Below are positions 35,346-47,819 of a stretch of DNA of 64,000 nt, in pieces. Where the stretch lies: positions 92,762,264-92,826,263 of the forward strand of contig NC_088797.1 in the NCBI RefSeq assembly GCF_011386835.1. Reading direction: 5' to 3'. The stretch's first letter is position 1; each line of letters begins with the position of its first letter. The translations under genes and the position numbers were made by a program. The notes under the pieces were generated by a model. The model was not told where the DNA came from. It searched no databases and worked only from the letters and a program-made list of their open reading frames with translations. The stretch is from Chrysemys picta bellii (lineage: Eukaryota; Chordata; Testudines; Emydidae).

Positions 35346-36904
35346 GTTAACATGTATTTCAGGGGACTATTCAAGGTGAAGTGGCCAGTTAATACCTCTC
35401 CAGTCACAGGGGAGAAATGAGGGGAAAATAACCTTGGGGGGTGGGGAGGTTTATTTCAATTGACTGTCATCACCAACTGCTATTCTTATGAAATATGAAT
35501 TCAACTGATTTTAAGGCCTTCATAGAAAAGAGGGACAATTTTTTGCACCAATACAAAGGTATCGTCCTGCTTGAATATTTTATTGCATGTTTATGGCAAC
35601 TTTAGAAGCTAAGAAATCTTTATATTGCCTTTTATGTTCCATGAACTTTCTTGTGGGCTGAATGTCATGGCAACATGCTCACCAGCAACAGCAAATAAAA
35701 TGCTACTGGGGAAAGAAAACAAACCTATACTGACAGGAGATGTCATACTGTAGGTCACTCTGTTAATTGAAAACTGCTGCAACCTACATAATAACAAATA
35801 TTATTAGGTAAACCTGACATTTTTAGGCACCGTAAACTCAAAAGAAAATATGAAAAATAAATAATATAATAAAAGATGTATGCAAATTCCTAATGATAAA
35901 AGAATTTATTGTACTGGGCAAATGTAAAGTGAGTGAGTAGCATTTTGCTGATTGCTCTATAATGTTGTACTTTCTGAATTTAACTTAGACATTCACTATA
36001 TTGGAGATTAAATAATGCCAAACAGAATGAATTCAGCACTTAGCTTGGTGACTATTAATTTGAATCTTTTAAAGCATCCACAAAGAAACTCTCTAGAGCA
36101 TAAATATGATTTTATACAAAGTCTAATTATTTATTATTAGTTGAAATACAATATTGCCAACCCAGAATCCCAAACTGTAAAAAGCATGTAAAACCTAAAG
36201 AAGCATGATATTAATTTAATAATCAAAACACTTTGAAAAATGATAAATCTAGAACTCTATTTTTGTTTGGAACACTAGAAGTATAATATGAAAAAATACA
36301 TAATATCATTCACCTGTGTTAGAAACCTCTGTAACAACACACACTATTATGCACCATGGTCCAGACTCTGAGTTTATTCTTTTACTCCAGTTACACCAGC
36401 ATAAATGAGAACAGAAACGGTCTCCTATATATTTCAGGTCCATTGAAAACACTGAATGTTACTAATTGTAAAGAGAAAATTTAAAGATGTCATGACATTT
36501 AAAAAAAAAATCAATGAAAGCACCTCTTTTAAATCATTTATACGTCTCCCTGCAGTATTTGTAGCCTAAACTTTGTGCCATGGCTAATGCATAAGAACCA
36601 GAAAAATGAAACTGATTATGAACAATCAAAATGACCAGCTGAGAGTAAAGTACACAAAGAGCATAAATGATTAATGTACATTAGATGTATCAAATCATTT
36701 CATTTTGCCTAATCTAAGGTATTACTAATTAAGGGATATAGGTTAATTTTTAATACACAATTTTTAATTTGAAAACAAACAATTAATGTACCTTATCAGC
36801 CCTCCAAAGGCGTTGTGATATTATGACTGTAAAGCTATGAACATAAATCCATAGCTTAATGTTTTGTCAGCTACATATCAATTATAATTATAATTACTGT
36901 AAAT

Positions 36905-36905
<1 letters not shown>
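35346..36905. other. No gene or clear repeat recognised
   Basis: AT-rich sequence. TACTCCAGTTACACCAGC near 36390 resembles pieces of old dispersed repeats but is too short to assign. Confidence 0.55.

Positions 36906-36934
<29 letters not shown>
36906..36934. repeat. (CT)n microsatellite
   Basis: About 14 uninterrupted CT units. Confidence 0.95.
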
Positions 36935-36935
<1 letters not shown>

Positions 36936-36984
36936 GAGATCTAAGGTATTTTATGACCTCCCTCCATCCCATATTATCTGCACA

Positions 36985-37140
36985 CATCACTATCTTTAAT
37001 ATATTTACCTTCACAATATCTCAAAAGGCAGAACAGTACTATTATCCCCATTTTACAGATGAGGAACTGAGGCCCAGAGAGGTTAAGTGATTGCCCACGG
37101 TCACACAGGAAATCCATTGTGGGTCAGAGAATTAAAACAC
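36985..37140 (-). mobile_element. MIR remnant, minus strand
   Basis: CCCCATTTTACAGATGAGG, AACTGAGGCCCAGAGAGG and TTAAGTGATTGCCCACGGTC read as the complement of the MIR core. This is the best preserved MIR in the window. Confidence 0.92.
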
Positions 37141-38803
37141 AAGTTTCTCAAGTCCTAGATTAGTGTCATTTCCCTTACTTTGTGTTTGAGGTCTTGTTAA
37201 GAACATGTTGTTCTTTTGTGCCCATAATAAATACAATGCCCTCCCAGACCCAGCTTCAAAGGTTGGGAGACTTTGTCTCTTGAGAGTCGGGGAACAAAAA
37301 GCCTTGGTCCCTTTAAGGATTGCAACTCCCTTCCCGTCCTTGAGGGCACTCAACCTCCTTATGGCCTCTGAAGCTGATTGATTGGTTAGAAAGGTGCAGA
37401 GTAAATGTATTGGCTCCTGCACACCCACAGGGAGGGCTTAGATAGCTCTTCCTCTTGCCTGGGACACCATTCTGTTCTGGGATTTAAAACTCTCTTCCTT
37501 CCTGCTCACTTTGGGATTAGAGTAGGATTCAGTTTTGGGCCTTTGCTGTATGCATCATGCTAGTTGCCTTTTTAGATCTGGGAAGAACTTTTTCACCACA
37601 TTACCAGAAAGGCCTGTGAAGTGTTGGTTTTATTTTGCCTTCCATTCAGCAGCTCAGGGTCCCAGTGGGTAGATTAGTTGTAAAATTCATTTAGTCACAA
37701 CTCGGCAGATGCCCAGAGCTGGTACACAATCAACAACAGTCAGTTCCCTGATGAACCAGAACTGGAAACAGATTAAGAGAAGGCATTTCCTAAAGAAGGT
37801 GAGGAATTGGGGTGGATTTCCTAACGTCTGGTTCAGTAAGGAGACAACCCCTCCTCCTCGCCTACTTAACAACTGTATGAGGAAAGATGTGGGATCAGAA
37901 TTAGGCCTTTTAATAGCACTTGTAGCTCTAAACAGATCCTCCAAATAAGCAGTATTACATGCTGTAATTAAACTCTTGTGCATGCCAATAAATGTACATG
38001 ACTAGTCCCATTGAGATAAATGTTATTCATGCATGCAAGTGTTTACAGGATCAGGACCATATGCGTAATTCATCATACATTTATATTGATTATGTCTGCA
38101 CCATCATTTTATCATCACATATTCTTCAACATGCACATCTATTTTTTAAACATAATTTTCAGAAGAAAATATTTTGAATAGCTGGGATATTAACACAACA
38201 GAAGGAAAATACACTCCTGAAAACGTATATGATAAATCCTCATGTGTACTTGATACATTTGGATGATCTTTCTTCTTGACCAACAGGCAGCACCTCTCCC
38301 ACTTATTCTAATGTTTTGGAATATATGAAATAACGTTCTGCTTATTTGCTGCTGAAAGAAAATGGTGCTATTGTAAGCACTTCTGGAAGAGAACAGGATT
38401 AACATACTACAAGATTTGCAATCAAGCCAAGATGCTCCTTTATATTTTCAAATAAAATGCTTTAGAGAATCAACTTTTTTTTGTCAATAGCACTAAAATG
38501 TGCCTGAGAATTACTTCTACGCCAAAGAAAGCATTCATTAATCAAAGCACTCAGCAGCAAGTCCTTAGCTAGTTGGACCAATTAGTTGTGTCTGCACCAG
38601 TCAATTGAATCCAGTTCTGTTTCACATTTGAAAATTGACAAGGGTAAGCTGTGGTCTTTTTTTTTTTTTTAAATTCACATGAAATATAGAAAAGCAAGCT
38701 GCCAGCTACATTTAAAAGTTGTACAGAATATTTGTTGAAATGTTGGTTACAAGTAAATCAGTAACTTTACTAACGGTAGTAGATTTTATAACTTAAGAAT
38801 ATA
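37141..38803. other. No gene or clear repeat recognised
   Basis: Mixed composition, slightly GC-richer at 37200-37700. ORFs of 98 codons at 37132-37428 and 37687-37983 (minus) show no recognisable family. Both could be chance. Confidence 0.5.
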
Positions 38804-38994
38804 TGGAGATATACCTATATCCTAGAACTGGAAGGGACCCTGAAAGGTCATTGAGTCGAGTCCAGCCCCCAGTCTTCACTAGCACGACCAAGTACTGATT
38901 TTTCCCCAGATCCCTAAGTGGCCCCCTCAAGGATTGAGCTCACAACCCTGGATTTAGCAGGCCACTGCTCAAACCACTGAGCTATCCCCCTCTT
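38804..38994 (-). mobile_element. Turtle tRNA-derived SINE (Cry type), minus strand
   Basis: A full-length copy. On the minus strand, GGGGGATAGCTCAGTGGTTTG (A box) and TGTGAGCTCAATCC (B box region) lead the body. The tail matches CCAGTTCTAGG and a GGTATATCTCC end. It shares the same body as the copy at 42491-42681 in the opposite orientation, 3.5 kb away. Good preservation suggests relative youth. Confidence 0.95.
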
Positions 38995-39474
38995 TTATTA
39001 AAAAAGAGATTCATATGAAATAAGTTAGCAGACATTCTGAAGGGGCCACATAATAATTCTTGCATATCTCATATTTAATCTCTTCTTTAAAATGTCTGCA
39101 CTCGAAAAGCTCTTATTAACTATTCAGTGTGAATGTAACAGCTTATTTTACTTAGATATAATACATTTTAGCCAGAACTGCATGGTTTTAGATATGCTAT
39201 AACTGTTTCAGTCAAAGGTAACTGAAAAACAGTAGTTACCAGTAAAAAGTCCCAATTTACCCAGTTACCACATAATGAGATAAATGGTAATTGCTCATCT
39301 TTGCCTTCTAGCATGGTAAGAGAGAGACAGGAATTGCAGAGTCCCCACATGTTGGGACTCTATTACCTGGCCCCTCTAAGCAATGGAAACAGAGCACTTG
39401 ACTTGCATTTGGGGTCCTGTGTCTCAGCTTCGGTATTTTGAATGAACCTCAATCAAATTAAGGCCACTTTAATT
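38995..39474. other. No gene or clear repeat recognised
   Basis: AT-rich sequence with a short minus-strand ORF (39168-39350) that has no recognisable motif. Confidence 0.55.
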
Positions 39475-39592
39475 CTGAGAGTGTCCACACAGAGGCTTAA
39501 TGAGTTTAACTAAACCACTTTAAATTCACACCTTTAGTTACTTTGGATAAATTTTCCTGAGTGTGCAAGTGTAGACAAGCCCTTAGAGCAGT
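39475..39592. mobile_element. MITE fragment ending GTGTAGACAAGCCCTTA
   Basis: The right end GTGTAGACAAGCCC is followed by TTA. Internal GTGTCCACACAGAGG and TTTAACTAAACCACTTTAA fit a decayed DNA element. The GTCTACAC word at the end is shared with the Harbinger-like MITEs at 20326, 61544 and 61834, which may indicate a related superfamily. The left end is missing. Confidence 0.55.
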
Positions 39593-39689
39593 CTCACAGC
39601 TACTCCAGTTTAGGGCCAGCTGTCAACAGTCCTAGATTATCATTTCAGAAACTGGAGGGTTGATTGCCTAGGTATAGGAACACCCTATT

Positions 39690-39740
39690 TCACAGAATCA
39701 TGGCAGTGTGGGGCTGGATAGGACCTCGAGAAGTCCCTGG
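39690..39740 (-). mobile_element. CR1-type 3' end fragment
   Basis: ACAGAATCATGGCAGTGTGG followed by GGCTGGATAGGACCTCGAGA is the minus-strand complement of the terminal CR1/L3 3' end. Only about 50 bp remain. Confidence 0.75.
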
Positions 39741-40159
39741 AATATGAAGGGCATGGCAAAGGAGGCACTAATGTTTGTGCCCTTCACAAGTGGAATCTAT
39801 AGGGGACTGGATCTTATAGCTTTATGGCTGCCAAAACAGTCTCTCTTCTATTCTTAAAAACAAAAACAAAACAAAAAAAACCCACATTTCAGTCAACTAA
39901 CATAGAGTTAGAAACTTCGGCTACCAAGAAAAACATGGTTTTAAATATTCCTGGAATAACTATAGAAACTCTCATCAAAAGGATTTCATTCATTCACTTG
40001 AAGACACTACTGTATTGTAGCTGCTTGAAACAAAGAATTTCCTTTCCAGTGGAAATTCTGATACTTGAACACAGAAAAAAGTTCCTCGATCAGAACAAAG
40101 TCAATATTTTGAAATTTTATGCGAAATTTAAATTGTTACATTTAATTTAACACACAAAA
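39741..40159. other. No gene recognised
   Basis: Contains a CAAAA-type low-complexity tract at about 39858-39882. A 108-codon ORF across it is lysine- and threonine-rich because of that tract and is not supported. Confidence 0.5.
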
Positions 40160-40620
40160 ATAATTTGGGGTCAACCAAAACATTTTATTTTAATAAAAAT
40201 TAAATGTTTGAATTCAATCTTGACTTAATTTTTTTTATTTGACAGTACTTTTTATTTAGTTTATTTATATTATTTCAAAAATAGGGTTTATTTTAAAATT
40301 ATAACATACAATAAAACAATTTAAATAAATTATAATAATTAGTGATGGGTTTCATAATCGGTAATTAGTATATTAATTGAGAGAACATAAAAATACATAT
40401 ATTGTATGTTAAACATTTAAAACATTCCATTCCAGTAAGGTCAAACTTTAAGATTGAATGAAACATTTTGACCTTGTCAAAACACTTTATTTCTATTTTT
40501 TGCCCCAAATAATATTTTGTTAAAATCAACCTGTTTCCACAGAACATTTAGATTATAGGGAATTGTCATTTTTTTCAACAGAAAAATATTCCAGCCAAAA
40601 TTTTTGTCTAGCTCTAATCA
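40160..40620. mobile_element. AT-rich MITE remnant(s)
   Basis: Very AT-rich. It includes GGTCAACCAAAACATTTTA near 40169 and ends CAGCCAAAATTTTTGTCTAGCTCTAAT, similar in style to the blocks at 27981 and 58614. An ATTGAATGAAACATTTTGACC stretch pairs weakly with other parts. Probably one or two decayed copies; edges are approximate. Confidence 0.45.
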
Positions 40621-42490
40621 GTATCAAACATCATTCCAACATCTTATATAAAAACACCAAAGTAGATGCTTATCTCCCATTGAACTAACTTATTAAAACA
40701 TTGTTTAACAGACTATTTTTCAAACAGTATAACCAACAGTCACCTTGGTGGTAAGGAATTATAGAATACTGTTATGGCAATTTTACTTTTAGAATTTATT
40801 TTAAATAGTTTAATACTAAAAATAAAATTTTAAGCTCAGATTTTCTGTTGTTTGCATTTATATATACACCGTTGTGAAAAAAAATAAGCATCTGCCACAC
40901 AACTGCTAGTGGAAATTTTGGATATGTGACACTTATGCAAAATAATAAATCAAGTGGCTAATCCAACTAATGTGTGTAACAGCTTGTACAGGTAATTCAC
41001 CTCCTCCCACCCCACACACACTTTTATTTTTAAATGTTTCTATAGTAGTTCCATTGAGTCAGATTATATTACCATGAAAGTCCAGAACTGATGTTTGATA
41101 CACTGATCCTTATGGGTTCTTGGCCACCAATTTACAGGGAAAGTTGGGATGACTTTCTTGTCTGTGATGGAGTTCACCCCCTGCTAACCATCCCAGTAGC
41201 AGATGATTTATTTCTGGGACCCATAAGACTACTTCAGAAGACCAAAGTTATGCTTCTGATTGTACCAGATTGTACCAAATGGCAGGTACTAAAAAAAAAA
41301 AAAAAAAAAAAAAAATCCTGATGGAAGAAAGATATCCCCAGAAGTCTCAACCTTCAAAGAACACAGTTGAATAATGTGCTGTAATATTCCCCCGTCTCTC
41401 ACACTTCCTCTCTCTGCAGCACATTCACCCCGGGGAGACAGTTCAACACAGACTAAAGGGGAAGACTTTTGTGGAAGCTCAGTGTTAAAATATTTGTAGC
41501 GTATCCCAGGTTTAACACCATTAACAAGTTACTTCTCCTGGTGCATTAGCTCAGCTGTCCTGACCAGCATGTTGGGGGAGAGCTGTTTAGCCACAATTCT
41601 GCCAACTCCTTGCCTTTACTCACGCTGACCCACTAATGGGAGAGAGGGAGCATCAGCCCTGTGGCAGTTGATCTCCCTGCTATGCTACTACCCACAATGC
41701 ACCTAGCTCAAACAGGGGCACAAAGCGGCTCCTTTACCCATCTGCCTCAGAACAGAGTCAAGGTTACAAAGTGGCCCTAATTCATCAGTTAACTTTAAAA
41801 TAACATTATGCATAATTTTCTTAAAACTAGAAGCAACTTTAATCCCTTTTATTACATTGATTTTTTTTTAAAATAAAATGATGCTAAAGTCAATACTAAC
41901 AACATTTGACAGAACCAAATCTTAGATCTGGGAATCTGGGAGAATCAGATTAATCAGTTTGTTCATTTTGAGTCACATTTGCAAGTGGTTGGTTCGTTTC
42001 ATATCAAAATAAATACACACACACACACACACAAAACAAAACAAAAAAGAGATTTCCATGCGCCTGTGGAAAGTTGCAAAGTGGTACTTTTTAGAATGGC
42101 TCCCAGGCTGTTGTAATCTGTACTGGGCCCGGGCATCATAGAATTTGAACCATTATATCTACATAAGATTTTAATCTACTGGATTTACTGGTATTGCTGT
42201 TTCTTATGTTCTGTATTAAACTGAGTGTAAAAAAAATCTCAGATATTTTAACATCTATTGCTACCAGTTGAGCTATAAGTAGACACTGAAAAACAAACAA
42301 ACAAAAATACCCAAAGATTTCTACTAAAGGCAGTGGCCTCCTGAAGTTTCATTTCTGTAAACATTTCGATAAGAAAGTATGATTTAATGATAATGAGAAC
42401 ACAACTGTGAAATATCTTTTCCCACATTTTGGATGTGAACAATAGGACCATGCTTATATACATACTTATATAACTATAATGTGTTATATA
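40621..42490. other. No gene recognised; simple repeats
   Basis: Poly-A of 25 bases at 41291-41315 and (AC)n at about 42016-42032. GC-richer patch at 41380-41780 without recognisable coding sequence. The poly-A could mark the end of a retroposed sequence, but no target duplication or parent gene is recognisable. Confidence 0.5.
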
Positions 42491-42681
42491 GGGGGGGAGG
42501 GATAGCTCAGTGGTTTGAGCATTGGCCTGCTAAACCCAGGGTTGTGAGTTCAATCCTTGAGGGGGCCACTTAGGGATCTGGGGCAAAATCAGTACTTAGT
42601 CCTGCTAGTGAAGGCAGGGGGCTGGACTCGATGACCTTTCAAGGTCCCTTCCAGTTCTAGGAGATGGGATATCTCCATTAA
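42491..42681 (+). mobile_element. Turtle tRNA-derived SINE (Cry type), plus strand
   Basis: The best example in the window. The A box TAGCTCAGTGG is at 42503-42513 and the B box GTTCAATCC at 42548-42556. The body GAGGGGGCCACTTAGGGATC follows, then GGCTGGACTCGATGACC and a tail CCAGTTCTAGGAGATGG, which resembles turtle CR1 3' ends and is thought to let CR1 enzymes copy it. Transcribed by RNA polymerase III when active. Confidence 0.96.
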
Positions 42682-45345
42682 TTAATGTGTTGTGCAAGCA
42701 TTAAGCATTTTTTGCTTATTTTCACTTCCCAGTCTGGATCTACCACCTGTTTCTAAGAACGGTATTGTTTGGATTTTTCCACTAGGATGGAAACAATGTA
42801 ATGCAGTACCATGTCAATTGTTTTCAGCTATGAGCTCTATAATATCTTAAAGTAGAAAAGACTTCCATGCCTCCAGAGACAAAAGGAAGGTTTTTGCTTG
42901 TCTTTGTATATTAATTTTAAAATAGTGGTACAGAATTAAAACTTAAACCCTACGCAACTGGAACTTTTAGGCAGTTGTAAAAATAATATTACCAGACCAT
43001 CAGTAAGATAATTCAGTCACATTGTATCTTTACTTTAGATGACTGTAATGTAAAGTGGAAAGCTTTTCTAGGATCACTTAGTGAAAAAATATAGAACAGT
43101 GATTGACATCTCAGAACATTAGTGGAGTTATGATCCAGTGCTTCAGTCTAAATGTTTCATACATCTACAAAATGTTTCTTAACCTGTCACCCTACTGGGA
43201 TATAGTTTCTTCTGATAAAATATCAAAATACAAGCAAAGGAAACAGCATTTTCCATTTCCAGCTGTCAATGAAGGAAATAACATCAGGCCAGGATAGCAA
43301 AACATCATTACAGTTTAGAGACATTCTAAATGATCTTTACTCACTTGTGTTGTTACTTAGTGAAATTCTCTCATATGTTATCTATTGATTAGTTTTTATG
43401 TCAATGTACGTCATTTGTGCATAATATGAAACTCATGTTAAATTTCTGTTAATATTTCATGGTCAACCACAGCAATCAGTGCTCTATTCATATCAGATTT
43501 ATAAATCCTCCACACATGGAAAAGGGGGAGATTTTTTCCTATAGTGTCTGATCTTGTCGAACATTAATAAAATGAACCAAACTAGAAAAATACTCAACTA
43601 GTGGGTGGAATTGAAAATATCCCAGAACAAAATGTGGCTACAGCTTTAAAATCTGTTATTACAATCTGGCACCATCTTCTCCCTTCCCTACACTCAATCC
43701 TCCTAAGGGCTTTTTAATATAGAGGCCATTACTATTCTGTTTACCGTAAATTTATCTCTTGCTATACACCATTTATTTTTGGATCTAAAATGTATGCATT
43801 CTGAAGTACAGAAAACCATTTTTAAAAATTATGTAAACATTACATTCTTCTTAGCATATGTGCAACATACATCAGGTGGCACGTGGCCAGTATTCATCAC
43901 CAAATGTGTTCTTCTGATTGGATCATTAGCTTCCCCAACCCAGGCTGGGCACTGATAGGGAGTGCAACGTGAACACTCATCCATACCCCCTGACATTATA
44001 TTGAACAACTTTTACTGAAGCTTGATTCCGTGTTTCTCTCAACAATGAGAAATAATGTAAATGTCAAAATGAAATGACTGACAGTGATTGCCCTTCTTCA
44101 CTTATGCATTGTTGTTCATCTGGCTCATTGGGACATTCCTAAATTAGCTAAACCCATTAAGTGCTCAGATATTCTGGTGAGGTACTTGGATGCCACAGAA
44201 ATGGGTGTGGCACAAGAGTCTAGATAAAATAGGACAGCATTACTCTGGAACTTGATTAGAGGGAATATGCAAAGTGATTTTCCTCCTCCATGCTCAGAGG
44301 TGACACATCTTGTCACATCTAGGATGTTAATGTAATCATTTAAAAAAAAACACAAATTGCTTTAATGCCTTCTTTGCTTAAGGTCTCCCAAGATGTTAGA
44401 GAGGCCAAATACATTAGCTCATGCTTGCCACACCATCCATCCCTGGGGATCACAAGAATGGAGGTGACAGGGAGCCAAGCAAAGAACAGTGTGACACCCA
44501 TACTCTTTTACAATTGCAACAAATGCAATCCTGTGTCTTGTGTCTGCTGCTGGGTCACTCAGCTTATGAGTAGGGATATTAATGCTATTATTGGCCACAG
44601 TCTGGAAGTCCAGGTAGTTATTTTCCACTCTCAAATAAACATTTTTTAAAAATTCGGTGTTTTCAGGACTGGTCTATTTGGGGGCCCATGATTCATTAAC
44701 GTATACCTTTCAAATAAAAGTTAGACTGACATATCTATGTCAAGGAATATGATTTCAAAGGAACTAATATTTCCATTTAGGGTTAAACTTGTCAGACATA
44801 TATTAAGCTAATATGCCTACAAAGGCCAAAGTAAATCAGCAAAACATTTAGAAGACCATCAAGAAAATGACAGGGACAAACACAGGTTCATGATCAGTAT
44901 GCAGAGCACAAGCACTGCCCTGCACATCAGAAGAATCAAATTACACTGAATGCATAAGGGGAAAGGGCAACAATGAGAGTCTACAGAATTGATAGTGAGG
45001 AACAAACTTTTCTAGACAACAGATATATTTGAGATCCAGCTGAGATACATGTAACTAGAATTTGATGTTTATATGCCTCCCATTTCGCTGACTGCATTAA
45101 AAGAAGCAGAAATATATGCTGCCTAATAGTGAGCAAAAGTGTTCAGAATATATGGTAAAAACATTATTTCCATAAGTGAAAAAATTAGAGCAACTAGATA
45201 GCATAAGCTCAAATGGTGTGAAATCCATAGTCTATACATTATAAGGAAAAGAAAGGTTAAAAAAACTGACCATGTTTATTCCTGAGAAAATAAGAAGGGA
45301 TGTTATAAAAAGTACTGTGTACTATGAAATGTGAAGGAGATGCAG
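42682..45345. other. No gene or clear repeat recognised
   Basis: AT-rich. Short ORFs (44125-44355, 44365-44649) are unsupported. Part of 44830-45345 may be the eroded 5' portion of the Gypsy fragment that follows, but no motif is visible. Confidence 0.5.
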
Positions 45346-45887
45346 AGGGTTGAAGGCCTCTATGGATTCTACAGGAGATTTGTAAAAAAATTCACAGAGC
45401 AGGCAGCACCATTATACCAGCTAATTGAGAACAACTTGATCTAGACTGATGAACACCAAAAAACATTTGAGTCACTGAAGGAAGCACTTTTAAATCATCT
45501 TGTGCTTGAATTCCCAGATCCATCCCATCCATTCATGGTAACCTGTGATACCTCAAAAGGTCAGTGTTGGATTTGCATTGGAAAAATTGATGAGCTCAGA
45601 AGGCACAGACTGGTGGCTTTTGGAGGTTACGAGTTAAAAGAGGAAAACCAAGTATTCAGTTAAAGCACTTGCATATCTGGCTCTTCTGGAGGCCCCCATA
45701 TGTACAGAATTCACAGTGTACACAGACCACAGTCCAGTGGCTCCTTACAAAGCATAGCTCAGAAGGACACCTGTGGAGACTGATTCACAAACCATCCGAA
45801 TATTCACTGAATATATTCACAGTTCATCATAAATCTGGAAAGCAAAATGTGGTGTCAGATGTACTTAGCCTCACAAAAGCAGGCTGA
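45346..45887 (+). pseudogene. Gypsy RT thumb and RNase H remnant
   Basis: GLYGFYRRFVKKFTEQAAPLY is the RT thumb/connection entry. Next come FESLKEALLNHLVLEFPDP and HPFMVTCDTSKGQ, where the D of CDTS is an RNase H active-site residue. EFTVYTDHSPV gives the third acidic residue in context, and VHHKSGKQNVVSDVLSL is the end of the domain (normally NxxADALSR). At least two frame changes and an in-frame stop in the thumb region make it non-functional. Confidence 0.85.
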
Positions 45888-46149
45888 GTCCATTCTCATT
45901 GCCCTGACCTAGCCATCTGGCAAGAATAGTCTAAGGACCACCAAGAGATCTACTGAAGGAGACCCAGAGTGGGGAGGTTCAGTGAAGTTCATGAGCTATT
46001 ATTAATTGATCTGGCTATCACCTTGCTGATGTCTGAAGGTAATAGGATTGTTTTGCCAGTATGCTTACAGTGAATGGTATTGGAGCTTCTTAATGATTAC
46101 AAAGCAGCAGGCTGTCTGGGGTTATTGTAAAATACAATAAGCCAGGTAT

Positions 46150-46900
46150 CGGACTTTAGGGGAAATGCCACACCCTGATAAGGACTGGGAGTCCATACAG
46201 ATTGACATGAAAGCTCCACTACCAGGAACACCAGCTGGAAATCATTATTTGCTGGTAGTTTGTGACACCTTTTAAAAACATGTGATGGTAGAACCCCTGA
46301 AGGATAAAAGGACTGAGACAGTTACAGATGCATTGATGAAATATGTAGTGTTGCAATTCGGCCCACTGCACTGCACCTGCAATGATCAGGGAAGGAATTT
46401 GAATCACAGTTGTGACATGAAGTTTTCTGATAACTCCAGATAACCAAGGTGAGGACCAGTGTTCCCCACTCTGTGAGTAATGTGGGAGTGGAGAGAGTAA
46501 ACTGCACCATTGGTTCTATATTTAAAGTCTTAGCCAGTGAAGACCAATGAGACTGGGATATGAAGTCACTTTTTGTCATCTTTGCATGTAACAACATCTG
46601 GCACTCAACTATCCATTAGCCTCTTCATGAAGTTATTTTTGGACACTGTAAACCCATGCTTCCTTGTGACTCGATATTCAGGAAGCAAGAATTGGCAAGG
46701 CACCCTGCACCTACTCAGGTGAATGACAGGGAAGAATGTTACATCAGTGACCAGAGGATAGCATTCCAGAAGGTGGAGGAACAGATCAGCCAGAAGTGAG
46801 CATGCCAGGCACAAGATTCCATGAAAATGAAAAGTTATGTACCCCTCCAGGAAGGAGAAAAGGTGTGGCTGTACAACTGGAAAAAATAGCCTGGAAAACA
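46150..46900 (+). pseudogene. Gypsy integrase remnant
   Basis: Plus-strand translation gives DWESIQIDMKAPLPGTPAGN, with the first catalytic D. HYLLVVCDTF and a CNDQGRN box with the second D follow. The third-position region (around 46470-46520) is eroded. VWLYNWKK near 46866 corresponds to the C-terminal V-W-L-Y-N motif. Stops interrupt all frames. It follows RNase H directly, as in canonical Ty3/Gypsy elements. Confidence 0.8.
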
Positions 46901-46985
46901 AACAAACCCAAATTTAAACAGTGATTGCAAAACTAGGCGACTTTTTTCTTGCTGATACAAAAAGAAAGAGCTTGCTCCATTTGTA

Positions 46986-47819
46986 GTGCACAGAGAACTG
47001 ATGCACAACTTCACTGAAAGTAAGGGGAGGGCTCAACAACCATACCAGAGGAATGCAGGAAAGTATATGGCAGTATCCCAGCAGGTAATGGGAGACTGGC
47101 TGTGGAGGAGGAATTACTGGGATATTCTCAAGACCTCAGCACACTGTCTTCAACAATCAGTCTGTCCACAACAGATATGTGTGACTTAGAGGAGAAACCC
47201 TGCATTTCTGATAACTTAGATCCAACTATGAGTGACTCTGGCCTTGACAAATGCAGTCTTGTTCTGCTCATATCCATTCAGAGTGCTACTGGGAAAAAAA
47301 ATATTTTTTTGGTTCACCATTTTGATCATATCACCCCTTTCTTTGAATCCCTCCACTGGCTTCCCCTTCTCTTTCATATCAAACAAACTGCTTGTCTTCT
47401 CTTTCATGGCCCTACACACCTTATCATCTCTCATTCACTACTGAAATGTTAAGTCCCACCTCCCACTGGCTAGTTATAGAAGTCTCCATCACCCACTTAT
47501 TACATTTTCCCTCATGTTGCTCCTCATGCACTCTTTGTAAACATCTCATTATCCTCCTATAAGCCTTGTGGTTTCAAGTGCTAGAAAGTTAGGAGATCAC
47601 TATTGCACCTGTTGGTGAATAGAGAATAATGGGCCAGAGCTGATTGAGAACTTCAGATGGGCAGAGGCTCCATTAAGGAGGAAATTCTCTGCCATCATCT
47701 TTGGGTGAATGGGCCAGGCCTCAGGTACATTACAGTTGTATTGAAATTTGGAGAATTTGGTTAAAATACAGTTAAGTTTTGAATTTACTATTCACCTTAT
47801 TGAGAAGTGAAGGGACAAG
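46986..47819. other. No gene recognised
   Basis: Possible 3' remnant of the Gypsy fragment up to about 47200, then unassigned sequence. The overlapping ORFs at 47102-47452, on both strands, have no recognisable motif. Confidence 0.5.

Larger units (their letters stand above)
45346..46985 (+). mobile_element. Second Ty3/Gypsy fragment, plus strand
   Basis: A pol fragment without recognised LTRs. In order it has the RT thumb (GLYGFYRRFVKKF), RNase H and then integrase, which is the ordinary Ty3/Gypsy arrangement. Frame changes and stops occur throughout. It belongs to a different lineage from the element at 10.5-17.2 kb, to judge by domain order and sequence. Confidence 0.82.

Noticed and set aside
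41091..41321. Processed pseudogene ending in the poly-A at 41291-41315
   Set aside because: No recognisable parent protein and no target-site duplication found around it.
42491..42565. Functional tRNA gene
   Set aside because: A and B boxes are present but the sequence continues as a full SINE with a CR1-like tail and does not close a tRNA cloverleaf.
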